A DNA stretch of 64,000 nucleotides, taken from the NCBI GenBank assembly GCA_035296965.1, contig DATGZX010000415.1, positions 16,464 to 80,463 on the forward strand, given 5' to 3'. A program made the position numbers and the translations under genes. Shown here in pieces: positions 1 through 8,219 of the stretch. Numbering within the stretch: position 1 is the first letter of the stretch; each line of letters begins with the position of its first letter. The notes beneath the pieces are model-generated. The model was not told where the DNA came from and did no database searches. It saw only the letters and a program-made list of their open reading frames with translations. The DNA is from DATGZX01 sp035296965 (GTDB taxonomy: Bacteria > Planctomycetota > Planctomycetia > Gemmatales > Gemmataceae).

Positions 1-66
1 ACCACCACTGACGAACAGATTGCGGACAACGCCCGGAGCATCGATTCCGTAATCTGCGCGTGGCAA
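1..66 (-). CDS. N-terminus of a probable class I SAM-dependent methyltransferase, cut by the window edge
   Basis: The minus strand is open from about position 66 to the window edge and begins LPRADYGIDAPGVVRNLF. In my recollection a DYGIDAP-VVRN opening is common in actinobacterial and planctomycete methyltransferases, so this is the first 22 residues of such a gene. The start is uncertain: a TTG at 64-66 or a CTG at 76-78, both behind a GGAGGG motif at about 85-90. The SAM-binding motif would lie outside the window, so the family call rests on a short N-terminal match only. Confidence 0.35.
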   Translation of the reverse strand, partial: MPRADYGIDAPGVVRNLFVSGG

Positions 67-115
67 ACCGGCAGGCAGGGTACCCTCCGGAACGTTGCAG
101 CGATCACTCTCGCAG

Positions 116-649
116 TTATTTTTTGGGAAGGGATTTGGACGCTGATTTCTGGAGCGCCCGAAACGCATCGGGTGCGAAGCTGCCGCCGATACTCAGGCCG
201 GGGGTCATCGGCGTGTAGACTTCGATGGCGATCTGCGAAAAGGGGATCTTGGAATTGGCCTTTGCCGGCTTCCCGTCGAATGAAATCGATGCGACGGCCA
301 TGAGCGGGACGTCATCCGGCACCTCTTTCAAAGGAATGTGCTTTTGATCCTGATAGGGTCTCACCATCCCGATAAGCTTCTGATGGAATGGACTGTCGTA
401 CCACGTAAGGACGGCTTTCTTGTTTTCGAAAAACGCGAAGATGACCAGTTTGCCGCTTTGCATCTTGCCGCTCTCGACGCCGAGGCAACCAGGAGACTCT
501 TTCAGCTTGGCGATGAGGGTCTGACCCATCTGCAACGCAGCCGTTTCCGGACGAGCGGCGGCACTCGATCCAGTCTTGGTCTCATCTGCCAAGATCGCGG
601 AGGTAAGAACAAGGCACAAGGCCGCGGCGGGAATAAAGCGACGCATCAT
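116..649 (-). CDS. Small secreted protein, possibly with a dimeric alpha/beta-barrel (ABM-like) domain
   Basis: A 177-residue protein starting MMRRFIPAAALCLVL, a clear signal peptide ending near the ALA motif, so it is probably periplasmic. An AGGAG motif about 7 bases before the ATG at 647-649 decides this start; the frame stays open upstream to 787 without a better site. After the signal peptide, the segment SPGCLGVESG followed by FAFFENKKAVLTWYDSPFHQ resembles antibiotic-biosynthesis-monooxygenase-like dimeric barrels, in which a bulky aromatic strand and a helix alternate. The family call is tentative; no catalytic residues can be assigned. It is divergent from the ATP-grasp gene, with about 110 bp between their starts. 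Confidence 0.6.
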   Translation of the reverse strand: MMRRFIPAAALCLVLTSAILADETKTGSSAAARPETAALQMGQTLIAKLKESPGCLGVESGKMQSGKLVIFAFFENKKAVLTWYDSPFHQKLIGMVRPYQDQKHIPLKEVPDDVPLMAVASISFDGKPAKANSKIPFSQIAIEVYTPMTPGLSIGGSFAPDAFRALQKSASKSLPKK

Positions 650-758
650 AGTCGACTCCTGAAAAACAGCAATGCACGAGAGGGGAAACCTTCGACCACC
701 CAGGACTAGCAGCATATCAAACAACCTCTTGATATTCGCTAGCCGAGGGCAATCATTT

Positions 759-2060
759 ATGATCGAACATGCAGTTCCCAGGCGCAAGCCGAGGACCGTG
801 TCCGTTCTCTTTTCGGAGGGTTCAAGCCTTTCCGCACGGCAAGCGCTTTCGGCATTGGGGCCGTTGAGTTACAGGATCGACGTGTGCGATCCCAACCCCT
901 TCTGCTTGAGCCGGTTTTCCCGCTTTGTGCGCCGATTCTACCGCTGTCCGAAATTTGGAACGGACCCGGTCGCTTATCTGCGGTTCATTGTCGGCAGGCT
1001 CAGGGAAGGCCGTTATGACGTTCTGCTCCCCGTTCATGAGCAAGCGTTTCTCTTTGCGCGCATCCAACAAAAACTCATCCCCAAAGTCGGCCTTGCTTTG
1101 ACGGCGTTTGACCAGTTTGCGCTGCTCCAGAGCAAGGCCACGTTTGCCAAAGTGCTTGCCGACCTGAGCCTTCCCCAGCCGAGAACTTGCCTGGTGCGCA
1201 ACCGGGCCGAAGTGGAGGCCGAGAGTGGCTTTCCCTACTACGTCAAGCTGCCCTATAGCACCGCAGGGAGCGGGGTTTGGCGGGTGAATGATGCTGCCGA
1301 GCGTTCTGCCGTCATGAGCGGACTGGAATCCAGGGGCCAGTTCAATGGACAGAAGGAGATCGTGATCCAGGCCGCGGCCTCCGGCCAGCAGTGTCAAGCC
1401 CAGGCCGTGTTCGAACACGGAAGTCTGATAGCGATTCACTTCACCCGCCAGCGGTCTGTCGGCATGGGTGGGAGTCAGAGCGCGCGCGTTAGCGTGGACC
1501 ACCCTATCGTGCGTACTCACATGACTCAGCTTGGACGGCACCTTGGCTGGCACGGGGCCTTGGCGGTCGATTACTTTTTCGAGCCGACCACGAACGAGCC
1601 CTGTTACATCGAGGCCAACCCACGGCTCGTAGAACCAATGAATGCCGTCCTGTGCGGCGTGAACCTGGCGGACATTCTCGTGCGCCTGTCGCTGGGTGAA
1701 TCCTTCAAGGAGGGAGGGATCAGGGTGGGAAATGCCGGCATCCGCAGCCACAGTCTGCTGGCCACGCTCCTTGGCCTTGCAGCGGATAATGCCCCGCGCA
1801 CCCGTATCGCCGGTGAGGTCATGCGCGCGGTGCTGGGGCGAGGAGTTTATTCGGGAAGCAAGGAAGACCTGACGCCGATTCGGTTGGACCCTTTCAGCAT
1901 TGTTCCACTGACTGTCGTTCTCGTGCAGCTCCTATTCGATCCTTCTGTCGCTCAACATCTATCCGGCCACACGGTAGCAGATTATTCCCTGACGTCCGAG
2001 GCCGTGGAAACAATTCGCAAACTCGAAGACAGGGAAATCGATTTCAGTTCAGTAACCTGA
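759..2060 (+). CDS. ATP-grasp domain protein
   Basis: A 433-residue predicted cytosolic ligase. The N-terminal part (to about residue 100) looks like the preATP-grasp Rossmann-like lobe. The middle contains the ATP-grasp core, with YYVKLPYSTAGSGVWRV (lysine and glycine-rich loop), then VDYFFEP and the magnesium-binding IEANPRLVEP near residue 290. This arrangement matches carbamoyl-phosphate-synthase-type ATP-grasp enzymes that couple a carboxylate to an amine; the substrate cannot be told. The ATG at 759 is chosen over an upstream ATG at 672 because it has a GAGGG motif and gives a normal N-terminus. Its 3' end overlaps the C-terminal tail region of the convergent nitrilase gene. Confidence 0.75.
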   Translation: MIEHAVPRRKPRTVSVLFSEGSSLSARQALSALGPLSYRIDVCDPNPFCLSRFSRFVRRFYRCPKFGTDPVAYLRFIVGRLREGRYDVLLPVHEQAFLFARIQQKLIPKVGLALTAFDQFALLQSKATFAKVLADLSLPQPRTCLVRNRAEVEAESGFPYYVKLPYSTAGSGVWRVNDAAERSAVMSGLESRGQFNGQKEIVIQAAASGQQCQAQAVFEHGSLIAIHFTRQRSVGMGGSQSARVSVDHPIVRTHMTQLGRHLGWHGALAVDYFFEPTTNEPCYIEANPRLVEPMNAVLCGVNLADILVRLSLGESFKEGGIRVGNAGIRSHSLLATLLGLAADNAPRTRIAGEVMRAVLGRGVYSGSKEDLTPIRLDPFSIVPLTVVLVQLLFDPSVAQHLSGHTVADYSLTSEAVETIRKLEDREIDFSSVT

Positions 2061-2178
2061 ATTCTTGATAACGCTCGGGTGCGTATCGAGTGGCTAGCAA
2101 ACCGGTTGCTTCCTCGACGTTGATGGCCTGAACCAGTACGCCTTCCTGCCCATAGGGTAAGTACGCCTGGCACTGGCC
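2044..2178 (-). pseudogene. Detached C-terminal tail of the nitrilase gene beyond the in-frame TGA
   Basis: Reading on past the TGA in the same frame gives GQCQAYLPYGQEGVL, then an AINVEEATG segment and ATRYAPERYQEFRLLN before a second stop at 2044-2046. Nitrilase-family proteins normally end with an EG-(I/V)-(L/V) strand and a RY-PERY motif, so this is the missing end of the enzyme. A single C-to-T change (CGA to TGA) would explain the break. The tail overlaps the last 17 bases of the convergent ATP-grasp gene. Confidence 0.75.
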
Positions 2179-2850
2179 TCACGGGGCGATAAGACTTGTC
2201 GCCGATTCTTGGAAGCGCAGAGCATAATTGACACTGGCGAAGTAGATCGTGTTTTCCATGCTGCGCATCATCATCGCCTTCTCGTAGTAAGGCGCGCTGG
2301 CCGCGCCCCACTGCGTTAGGCGGACACCTTCTTGACAACTTCCCGTGTGCTGGGGATGAAAGACGATTTTGGCGCCCCGCACCGCCGCCCAGCGCACCGT
2401 CTCGGGATAGCGCCAGCCCTCATGGCAAATCGCCACTCCAAACTTAACTCCATTGATCTCGAAGAGTCGCCGGGTATTGCCGGGCACATAGAACTGATCT
2501 TCGCTCGGGTCTAGTTGGTTCTTGGTTTGGTATCCCTGAATCTGGCCCCGGCCGTCAATGACAAAGGCGGCAATTTGCCGGCCCGCCTCCGTAAGCCTTT
2601 CCATCCCGAGGATAGTGGCCACCGCATACGTTCGCGCCCACTGCGCCACGGCCTGGAGCACCCGTTCCTGCTGCGTCTGATCAAAGGGCAATACTTCAAA
2701 ATCCTGTCCGCGCAGACCTGGGAGATAGGCTTCCGGGAAGCACACAATCTCCGCGCCTTGGGCCGAGGCCTCGGACAGGAGCAGCTTAATCTTGTCCAAG
2801 CCCTCATCAAGGGCTGAGGCGACACAAGGCGACGCCAGGGCAATGTTCAT
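2179..2850 (-). CDS. Carbon-nitrogen hydrolase (nitrilase superfamily), C-terminus cut by an in-frame TGA
   Basis: A 223-residue amidase/nitrilase-fold enzyme that would hydrolyse a non-peptide C-N bond. All three catalytic residues are visible: Glu40 in CFPEAYLPG, Lys110 in QTKNQLDP and Cys142 in VAICHEGWRYPE. The start at 2850 has an AGAGG motif; the frame extends to 2892 but without a site. The reading frame stops at a TGA (2179-2181) directly after SLIAP, yet the same frame continues for 45 more codons with a typical family C-terminus. The catalytic core is complete, so activity is possible but uncertain. It lies 38 bp downstream of the GNAT gene and is probably cotranscribed. Confidence 0.8.
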   Translation of the reverse strand: MNIALASPCVASALDEGLDKIKLLLSEASAQGAEIVCFPEAYLPGLRGQDFEVLPFDQTQQERVLQAVAQWARTYAVATILGMERLTEAGRQIAAFVIDGRGQIQGYQTKNQLDPSEDQFYVPGNTRRLFEINGVKFGVAICHEGWRYPETVRWAAVRGAKIVFHPQHTGSCQEGVRLTQWGAASAPYYEKAMMMRSMENTIYFASVNYALRFQESATSLIAP

Positions 2851-2888
2851 GGATGACCTCTGACTGTTACTGCAAGGTCCAGCCGCTT

Positions 2889-3350
2889 TCACGCGATGGT
2901 CTTCTCGTAATAGACGCTCAATGGGTCGACTTTGTATTCCCCGAAAGGCGGTCGGCGCTGAAATCCAAAGCCTTCGTATAGTCCAATGGCTTCCGTTTGA
3001 TAAATCCCCGTCTCCAGGCGTAACACGCTCACTTGCCGTTCGCGGGCATACTCAGCCAAGCGATGGAGCATTGCCTTACCAAGCCCTAATCCGCGAAAGA
3101 CGGGACGCACAAACATCCGTTTGATTTCGCCATACTCTCTGCCAAACAACTTTAGGCCGCCACAACCGGCTGGTTTGCCCTCGTACCGCGTTACAAAGAA
3201 GGCGACGCCCTCCCGCACGAGCTTATCGATGCTAAAAGCATGACGACTTTCTTGCGGATATGCGCGCCCAGCCAGATGCACGTCAAGCTCAGTGATGAGT
3301 TGCACGGCATCGGCAGAATCAGGGCGCTCTTCTACGATGGTGATTGGCAT
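2889..3350 (-). CDS. GNAT family N-acetyltransferase
   Basis: A 153-residue acetyl-CoA-dependent acyltransferase of the GNAT fold. The diagnostic acetyl-CoA-binding signature is present as RPVFRGLGLGKAMLHRLAEY (about residues 82-101, R/Q-x-x-G-x-G/A type), preceded by the beta4 strand GEIKRMFV and followed by the C-terminal YEGFGFQRRPPFGEY motif typical of small-molecule or amino-acid acetyltransferases. The substrate is unknown. The gene precedes the nitrilase gene on the same strand, 38 bp away, suggesting a two-gene unit. Confidence 0.85.
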   Translation of the reverse strand: MPITIVEERPDSADAVQLITELDVHLAGRAYPQESRHAFSIDKLVREGVAFFVTRYEGKPAGCGGLKLFGREYGEIKRMFVRPVFRGLGLGKAMLHRLAEYARERQVSVLRLETGIYQTEAIGLYEGFGFQRRPPFGEYKVDPLSVYYEKTIA

Positions 3351-3707
3351 TGGGGTATCTCGGGCTCCTCTGATGCCCTGAGCATTCTACAATACATCGT
3401 TCATCGGAGAAATCGGTGGCAGTTCATTTTGTCTGCTCGAGGGACGGCTAAAACGAACTGACAACGACTTTTCCTGTGCACCTTGGCGTCGTGCGGGCGC
3501 TGGGGAGCGGCGCTCGGAAAGGACATGATCCTCCGTCCCCCTGATAACGTTTTCCAGGTCGGCCGGCAGGTAATGCATTTCATCGTATGCCTGCCGTCCT
3601 TTGCAAGAATCGCGCCTCGTCCGCGAATAATAGTGGTGAGTGGTGAGCGGGAAGCAGCAGTCCGCTGGGCGTGCGCCCGTCACTCCGTACCGACCAGGAG
3701 AGGTATC

Positions 3708-5510
3708 ATGGTCTCGAAGGCATTGCTGGTGGTGGCGTTGGGTGCCAGCCTCGTTCCGGCGTTGGTCCCCGCGCAGGAGGATGCTAAAGATTGGCCGATG
3801 TACAACCACGATGTCCGCGGGACGCGCCATAACGTGGGTGAGACGGCGGTCGATCCATCCAATGCGGGCCGACTTGTTGAGAAATGGCGCTTCCCGCCCC
3901 AGGGCTCGGACCTGGAGATCGGCGTCGTCCATGCCACGCCTATTGTTGTCGACGGCTATGTCTATTTCGGCACAGCCACGGATCCAACCTTCTGCAAGTT
4001 GTCACCCGACGGCAGCATTCGCTGGTCGTACCGCAACCCCGCTTACGGGCCGGGGCAGAGTGCGAGCCGAACGCAGCCCGCGAATGAGAAGCAACGAAGG
4101 GTCCGTTTCCAGACGTCGCCTAACGGCATTCTGGGCTCAGCCCTCGTCAGCAAGGACACGGTCTATTTCGGCGACACTGGCGGCTGGCTCTACGCGCTAG
4201 ACCGGGCCAAGGGAAGCGAGCGCTGGAAGCTCAACACGCGGGCAAAGGAGTGGCCTGGCGCCCATCCCATCAACGTGTTCTTTGCCTCACCCATCCTGGC
4301 CGATGGCAAACTCATCGTCGCGGGCGGCACGCTGGAGCAGGTGATCGCCGCATTCCCCGGCTACCACGGCTGCACCGGCCGAGGCTATGTCGTCGCCCTG
4401 GAGCCGGCGACTGGCAAGATCATGTGGAAATACGATGTCGGCCCCAAGCCCGAGCGTTTCGAGCCGCCGATGATCATCAAGGATAGCTGGGGCGAGCATA
4501 AGTTCTATTACGGACCGGCGACGAGTTCAATCTGGAGCACGCCGTCCTTCGATGTCCAATCCGGGACGATCTTTTTCGGTACCGACGTCAATACAGCGCC
4601 GCGGCGGCCGACCGCGGACGACCCGCGCCTCTACACTCGCGACTCGTGCGCCGTCATCGCCGTTAACGTCCGCGATGGCAGCGAGAGGTGGGTCAGACAG
4701 ATCAACCCGGGCGACGTGTGGACCAATGCCATGCGCTCCTACGATCCCACGGAGAAACGCTACAAAGACCAATCGATCGGCGACACGCCCAAAATATACA
4801 CAATCCCCATCGACGGTAAACCCATGCAGGTGGTCGGAGTAGGTTGCAAGAACGGCGGATTTTATGTCCTGAGCGGCGCCGACGGGCGCATTGTGGCCCA
4901 GACCCCTACCTACAGCGGCCCGCCGACGTATCCGCTGTCGCCCACGCTCGACCCGCGCGTGCTCGCCCTGCCCAGCGCGATTGGCGGGCTGCAGACCGGC
5001 TGTGCCACGGACGGGCGAACAATCTTCACCAATGGTATCGACGCGCTGCGGCTAGGATCGCAAGAGACAATGGTTGACAGCGGTGTGCCGACGGGTGGAC
5101 GCGTCGTGGCCCTGAGCCTGGACATCGCGACAGAGCGCTGGCGGCACGAACGGCCCAAGGTCGGCACAATGGGCGGACCCAAGCCCAAGCCAACCTTTAC
5201 CGACGTCGGCGACCCGGTTGCCTCGGGGATCGCGGTGGCCAACGGCGTCGTCTACTTCACGACCGTGGCTAGCGGCAAGCTAGTCGCCCTTGATGCGGCA
5301 ACTGGTGCGGTACTGAAGGAAATCGAGTTGGGGCCGGTGTGGTCGGGCCCGTCGGTTTCGCGCGGTCGGGTCTACATCGGCACTGGCAACACGCTATTCA
5401 CGCCTGCGGACTACGAGGCCTTCTTCCCGAAGAAGTACACGGGCGTCCTATATTCCTTCGGCTTGCCGGGCGAGGACGAGGTCAGCCGTTTGGGTGTCGG
5501 CAGGGAATAG
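3708..5510 (+). CDS. Secreted PQQ-type beta-propeller protein (quinoprotein/BamB-like fold)
   Basis: A 600-residue exported protein. Residues 1-24 form a signal peptide ending in ALVPAQ. The mature part opens with DWPMYNHDVRGTRHN, the usual start of quinoprotein propellers, and contains repeated blades ending in W/Y-ALD or VALEPATGK units (YALDRAKGSERW, VALEPATGKIMW, VALDAATGAVL). This fits a PQQ-binding beta-propeller such as an alcohol dehydrogenase-like enzyme, or a structural BamB-like propeller. No heme CxxCH is present, so electrons would need a separate carrier. The start at 3708 has a GGAGAGG site 6 bases upstream; the frame remains open to 3483 without one. Confidence 0.75.
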   Translation: MVSKALLVVALGASLVPALVPAQEDAKDWPMYNHDVRGTRHNVGETAVDPSNAGRLVEKWRFPPQGSDLEIGVVHATPIVVDGYVYFGTATDPTFCKLSPDGSIRWSYRNPAYGPGQSASRTQPANEKQRRVRFQTSPNGILGSALVSKDTVYFGDTGGWLYALDRAKGSERWKLNTRAKEWPGAHPINVFFASPILADGKLIVAGGTLEQVIAAFPGYHGCTGRGYVVALEPATGKIMWKYDVGPKPERFEPPMIIKDSWGEHKFYYGPATSSIWSTPSFDVQSGTIFFGTDVNTAPRRPTADDPRLYTRDSCAVIAVNVRDGSERWVRQINPGDVWTNAMRSYDPTEKRYKDQSIGDTPKIYTIPIDGKPMQVVGVGCKNGGFYVLSGADGRIVAQTPTYSGPPTYPLSPTLDPRVLALPSAIGGLQTGCATDGRTIFTNGIDALRLGSQETMVDSGVPTGGRVVALSLDIATERWRHERPKVGTMGGPKPKPTFTDVGDPVASGIAVANGVVYFTTVASGKLVALDAATGAVLKEIELGPVWSGPSVSRGRVYIGTGNTLFTPADYEAFFPKKYTGVLYSFGLPGEDEVSRLGVGRE

Positions 5511-5933
5511 CGCACACAGTTGGCCCGCTAGGTTAAGGTCCAGGTTTTGATGGGCTCGAGTCCTGGGTAGCAACGCCACGGCCTTCTGGGCCGGATTCAC
5601 GGACCCTGGCACGCGCCGGGGAGTCCTGCTTTCGCGACTCCAGGAGTGGATTGACAAGTGACATGCAACCCCGCGAATGCATGTCCCGACCCAAAGTCAA
5701 GGACCCATTCGCTGCTGGTTCATCACGCTTGCGCGGAGTTCATTTTGAGGACCTGGTTGTTGTCCAGTTGCCGCGAAAGGAGCGCACGCCAGATTCGCAG
5801 GTCACTGACGTGGAGAAGCGGCCGAATAGACGTGGCTCGTCGCGGGTGGCGTCGCCACTCGGGAGCGTGAGGAGGAGGGATTCTGCAGGTTAGCTGTTGT
5901 CAGAGGGAAATGCGAAAACGCGGCACGCCCGCG
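5511..5933. other. Intergenic region holding one copy of a diverged repeat
   Basis: This 423-base stretch between the propeller gene and the end of the convergent tad operon has no convincing gene. Its main content is the repeat copy at 5614-5790. Short open frames here have no ribosome-binding site and no recognisable protein. Confidence 0.5.
5614..5790 (+). repeat. Diverged repeat, copy A (partner at 9277-9446)
   Basis: About 175 bases that align along their length with 9277-9446. Shared landmarks in order are CGCCGGGG, CCTGCTTTCGCGA, GACAAGTGAC, TCAAGGACG/C, TTCATCACGCTT, GCGGAGT-CATTTTGAG and ACCTGGT-GTTG-CCAGT. Copy B directly abuts an ISL3-like transposase remnant, so the repeat may be part of a decayed mobile element, but no terminal repeats or target duplications could be placed. 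Confidence 0.7.
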
Positions 5934-6431
5934 TCACTTGGGGACGGCAGGCGCCACGCGCACTTGCACGGTGCGCGTAATCGTGACGTTGGACGGAATC
6001 CCTGGAAAAGGTGCGATGGTCTTGAAGGTATAGCTGATGGTGACATTGTTAACGGAGTTCCCGTATGAATCAGTTCCGGGCGACACCGTGATATTACTGT
6101 TGGCCAGAGCCGGGGAAAGGTTGGTGCCGTCAACGTCACCGGCGGCCTGCTCGGTGGAAAGCATCTGGCTGTTCGGCCCCTGCCAGTACTGCTGGTTACC
6201 GATCCATTGCTGATTCTGGTTATCATAAGTCTGGCTGCCAAAAATAACGGCATTGTGACAGCAGTTATCAATCACAATCGTATAGTAGATAACGCGGGCG
6301 AAATCGATCGAAGCCAGCAAGACAAAGACGAGAAACGGCAGTACCAACGCCATCTCAACAGCCGCCGCGCCTTTCCTGGTCTTGCGAGGCAACGCTTTGC
6401 GAATGCTGCCAACGGGAAAAAGCAATGTCAC
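5934..6431 (-). CDS. TadE-like pseudopilin protein (second in operon)
   Basis: A 165-residue protein with a short basic leader (RKALPRKTRKG) followed by AAAVEMALVLPFLVFVLLASIDFARV. That is the TadE/TadG-type signature: a prepilin-peptidase-like Gly-x4-Glu motif at the start of a single hydrophobic helix. The C-terminal domain (about residues 45-165) is extracellular or periplasmic and rich in Asn, Thr and Ser. The start is a GTG at 6429-6431, chosen because AAGGAG lies 7 bases upstream; a TTG at 6476 is possible. It is the last gene of a minus-strand tadE-tadG-tadE-like operon, presumably for a Tad/Flp-type pilus or surface structure; no tad motor genes are in the window. Confidence 0.75.
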   Translation of the reverse strand: MTLLFPVGSIRKALPRKTRKGAAAVEMALVLPFLVFVLLASIDFARVIYYTIVIDNCCHNAVIFGSQTYDNQNQQWIGNQQYWQGPNSQMLSTEQAAGDVDGTNLSPALANSNITVSPGTDSYGNSVNNVTISYTFKTIAPFPGIPSNVTITRTVQVRVAPAVPK

Positions 6432-6495
6432 GCGTATGCTCCTTGATGCTCCTTGGGCCGCATCCAACTCATACAAGAATGCTGCAGTCAGGTTA

Positions 6496-6526
6496 GTGGG
6501 ACGGACAGCATCGCTGTCCGCCCCAC
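6496..6526. repeat. Short palindromic hairpin inside the tad operon
   Basis: GTGGGACGGACAGC, a 3-base loop ATC, then GCTGTCCGCCCCAC form a 14-bp stem with one mismatch. It lies between the tadG 3' fragment and the last tadE-like gene. It has no T-run, so it looks more like a dispersed palindromic repeat than a classical terminator, although it could modulate expression within the operon. Confidence 0.6.
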
Positions 6527-6562
6527 CCGAACAATTGCGACCACATCATGGCCTGCCGGACG

Positions 6563-6889
6563 TTACTCTAACAGTTGAATAAGGCGCACGGGTGTACCGC
6601 TGCCGCCGGCCACGGAGAAGCTGCCTGCACCAGCTACACTGATGCTATTAGTAATGATCTGAGATCCAATCGCGTCCTTCGGAACGCCGCCGGACGATGT
6701 ATCCCGGTTGTTTGCCGTAACCGCGACCGTGCCGCCCGGCGTATAGATGGTGCCCTTGATATTGAGATTGCCGTTGCCAGTGATGTTGTTGGTGCCATTC
6801 GAACTACGATCCTGGAAAGCAACTACTCCCTGATAGGTACCCTGACTGGGAGGGGTCAATGCCACCGTACCGGTGGTCGATGACGACAT
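6563..6889 (-). CDS. C-terminal part of the split TadG-like protein
   Basis: This 108-residue reading frame begins with an ATG directly after the TGA that ends the upstream tadG frame, in the same register. Its sequence (TVALTPPSQGTYQGVVAFQD, then NGNLNIKGTIYTPGGTVAV and AIGSQIITNSISV) is the beta-rich end expected of TadG-like proteins and would be the direct continuation of the upstream protein. The glycine-coding tract just before the stop reads GGAGGGGG on the mRNA, 5-6 bases before this ATG, and could serve as a ribosome-binding site for coupled reinitiation. Either the protein is now made in two pieces or this is the dead tail of a broken gene. Confidence 0.6.
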   Translation of the reverse strand: MSSSTTGTVALTPPSQGTYQGVVAFQDRSSNGTNNITGNGNLNIKGTIYTPGGTVAVTANNRDTSSGGVPKDAIGSQIITNSISVAGAGSFSVAGGSGTPVRLIQLLE

Positions 6890-8047
6890 TCAGCCCCCTC
6901 CGCCGCCACCGCCGCCCACCAGGGCAACAAGCAGCATGGCCTGCCATGACCGCGGCTGCGAACTTGCTTTGCCCTGGTCCCAGTAATGGCCGCCGTCGCC
7001 GCCGTCCCCGCCGTTCGAGCCGGGTGTGTAGTAGATGAGCACGCCTGAGCCCGTATCAGGGCTATTCGGACCTGCAACAGAGATACTCGAATCTCCGGAA
7101 AGCGACAGTCCTGAACCGGTCAAGTAATAAACGCCGGGCTGCAAGACGACCGCTCCGCTCGTGGCACTGATGCCGCCAGCGTAGGTCCCGGGTGTTAAGG
7201 TCAGTTGTCCGTTCTTGGCGCCGTAACTGTCGTCTCCGGACCAGTTGAGACCGGATGCCTGATTGCCGTCCGGGGTCGTGGCATAACGTGGCTGCGAGGG
7301 GGCCGGAAGCACTGCCAGCGGATCAGGTGTGGCTGGAACGGAGTGGTTTATGATGTTGGGGTCCGAATTTCCGGTGTTTATGTTGCGGTACGAATCGTCA
7401 TCTGACCCCCCGTCGGAGAAGAAGAACTGATTGGCCTGGAAATTCCCACCGCCATTGTCGCGGGCGTTATCATCGGTGGAATTGGTCACCATATTACCAT
7501 CAGTCTGAACGGTTGGACTACCCTGGGTGGACACGGTGGTCCCTGAGTTGCCGAGCACATGAATGCCGGCACTCGCCTGTTGCCAGGTTCCGCGCGCGAC
7601 TGCCCGCGCCGATACTTGCGTTGTGGTCGTGCCCCAAACCGAGCTGAAATATGCCGGTTGCTTGTAGCTGACGATGACTTCGGCATAGCCCTGGGGAATT
7701 GTCTGTCCTTTCCATGCCCCGCCTTGATAGACCGACGGGTAGAGGTTGACCGCGACGGTGTTCTTCTTCCCGTCGTTGTTGTAGCCGTTGCTTGCAGCAT
7801 TAGCGAGGGCGCTTTGCCGGGCCGTGCCGTTGACGTCCTGCCCCTGGTTGGTCGCGGAGTTGGTGAACAGGTCGGTAACGGCGGCCAGCGCCGCCATGTC
7901 CGCGGCTGTCTGGGCTTGACGACGATTGTCCCTCAACATGCCGCCATCGAGAAGGAGTGCGAGCACTCCCATGAGCAGCACCAGACTCAGTGCGACCAGG
8001 ATGGCGACGGTGCCCCGTCTTTTCTTTTGTCGTTTGGATAAACACAT
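6890..8047 (-). CDS. TadG-like protein, N-terminal part, interrupted by a stop
   Basis: A 385-residue protein starting MCLSKRQKKRRGTVAILVAL. The RRGTVAILVALSLVLLMGVL segment is a TadE/G-like N-terminal helix (Tad-like domain), followed by a heptad-like stretch RRQAQTAADMAALAA found in this family. The rest is a long secreted region with LTLTPGTYAGGI and VVLQPGVYYLTGSGL beta-solenoid-like repeats. It ends in a run of eight glycines followed by TGA, where homologues would be expected to continue; the continuation is the next frame downstream (6563-6889). A start at 8047 is preferred over upstream codons because it directly precedes the basic leader and has GAGAAGG nearby. It is the middle gene of the tad operon. 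Confidence 0.75.
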   Translation of the reverse strand: MCLSKRQKKRRGTVAILVALSLVLLMGVLALLLDGGMLRDNRRQAQTAADMAALAAVTDLFTNSATNQGQDVNGTARQSALANAASNGYNNDGKKNTVAVNLYPSVYQGGAWKGQTIPQGYAEVIVSYKQPAYFSSVWGTTTTQVSARAVARGTWQQASAGIHVLGNSGTTVSTQGSPTVQTDGNMVTNSTDDNARDNGGGNFQANQFFFSDGGSDDDSYRNINTGNSDPNIINHSVPATPDPLAVLPAPSQPRYATTPDGNQASGLNWSGDDSYGAKNGQLTLTPGTYAGGISATSGAVVLQPGVYYLTGSGLSLSGDSSISVAGPNSPDTGSGVLIYYTPGSNGGDGGDGGHYWDQGKASSQPRSWQAMLLVALVGGGGGGGG

Positions 8048-8219
8048 GCCTTCTCTACTCCTGAGTGCTAGGCCCGGTGCGCCACGGGAGAGTGGCGCCC
8101 GAGCAGTCCACACTGACTTGCCAATACCCCAAAGCGAAAGCCGACTCCGCCTGCCTTTCAACCCTTCCGAATAACCAGGACCAGACGCCTCGTATTCTTG
8201 AAGTTACCCGGTGGGGCTC

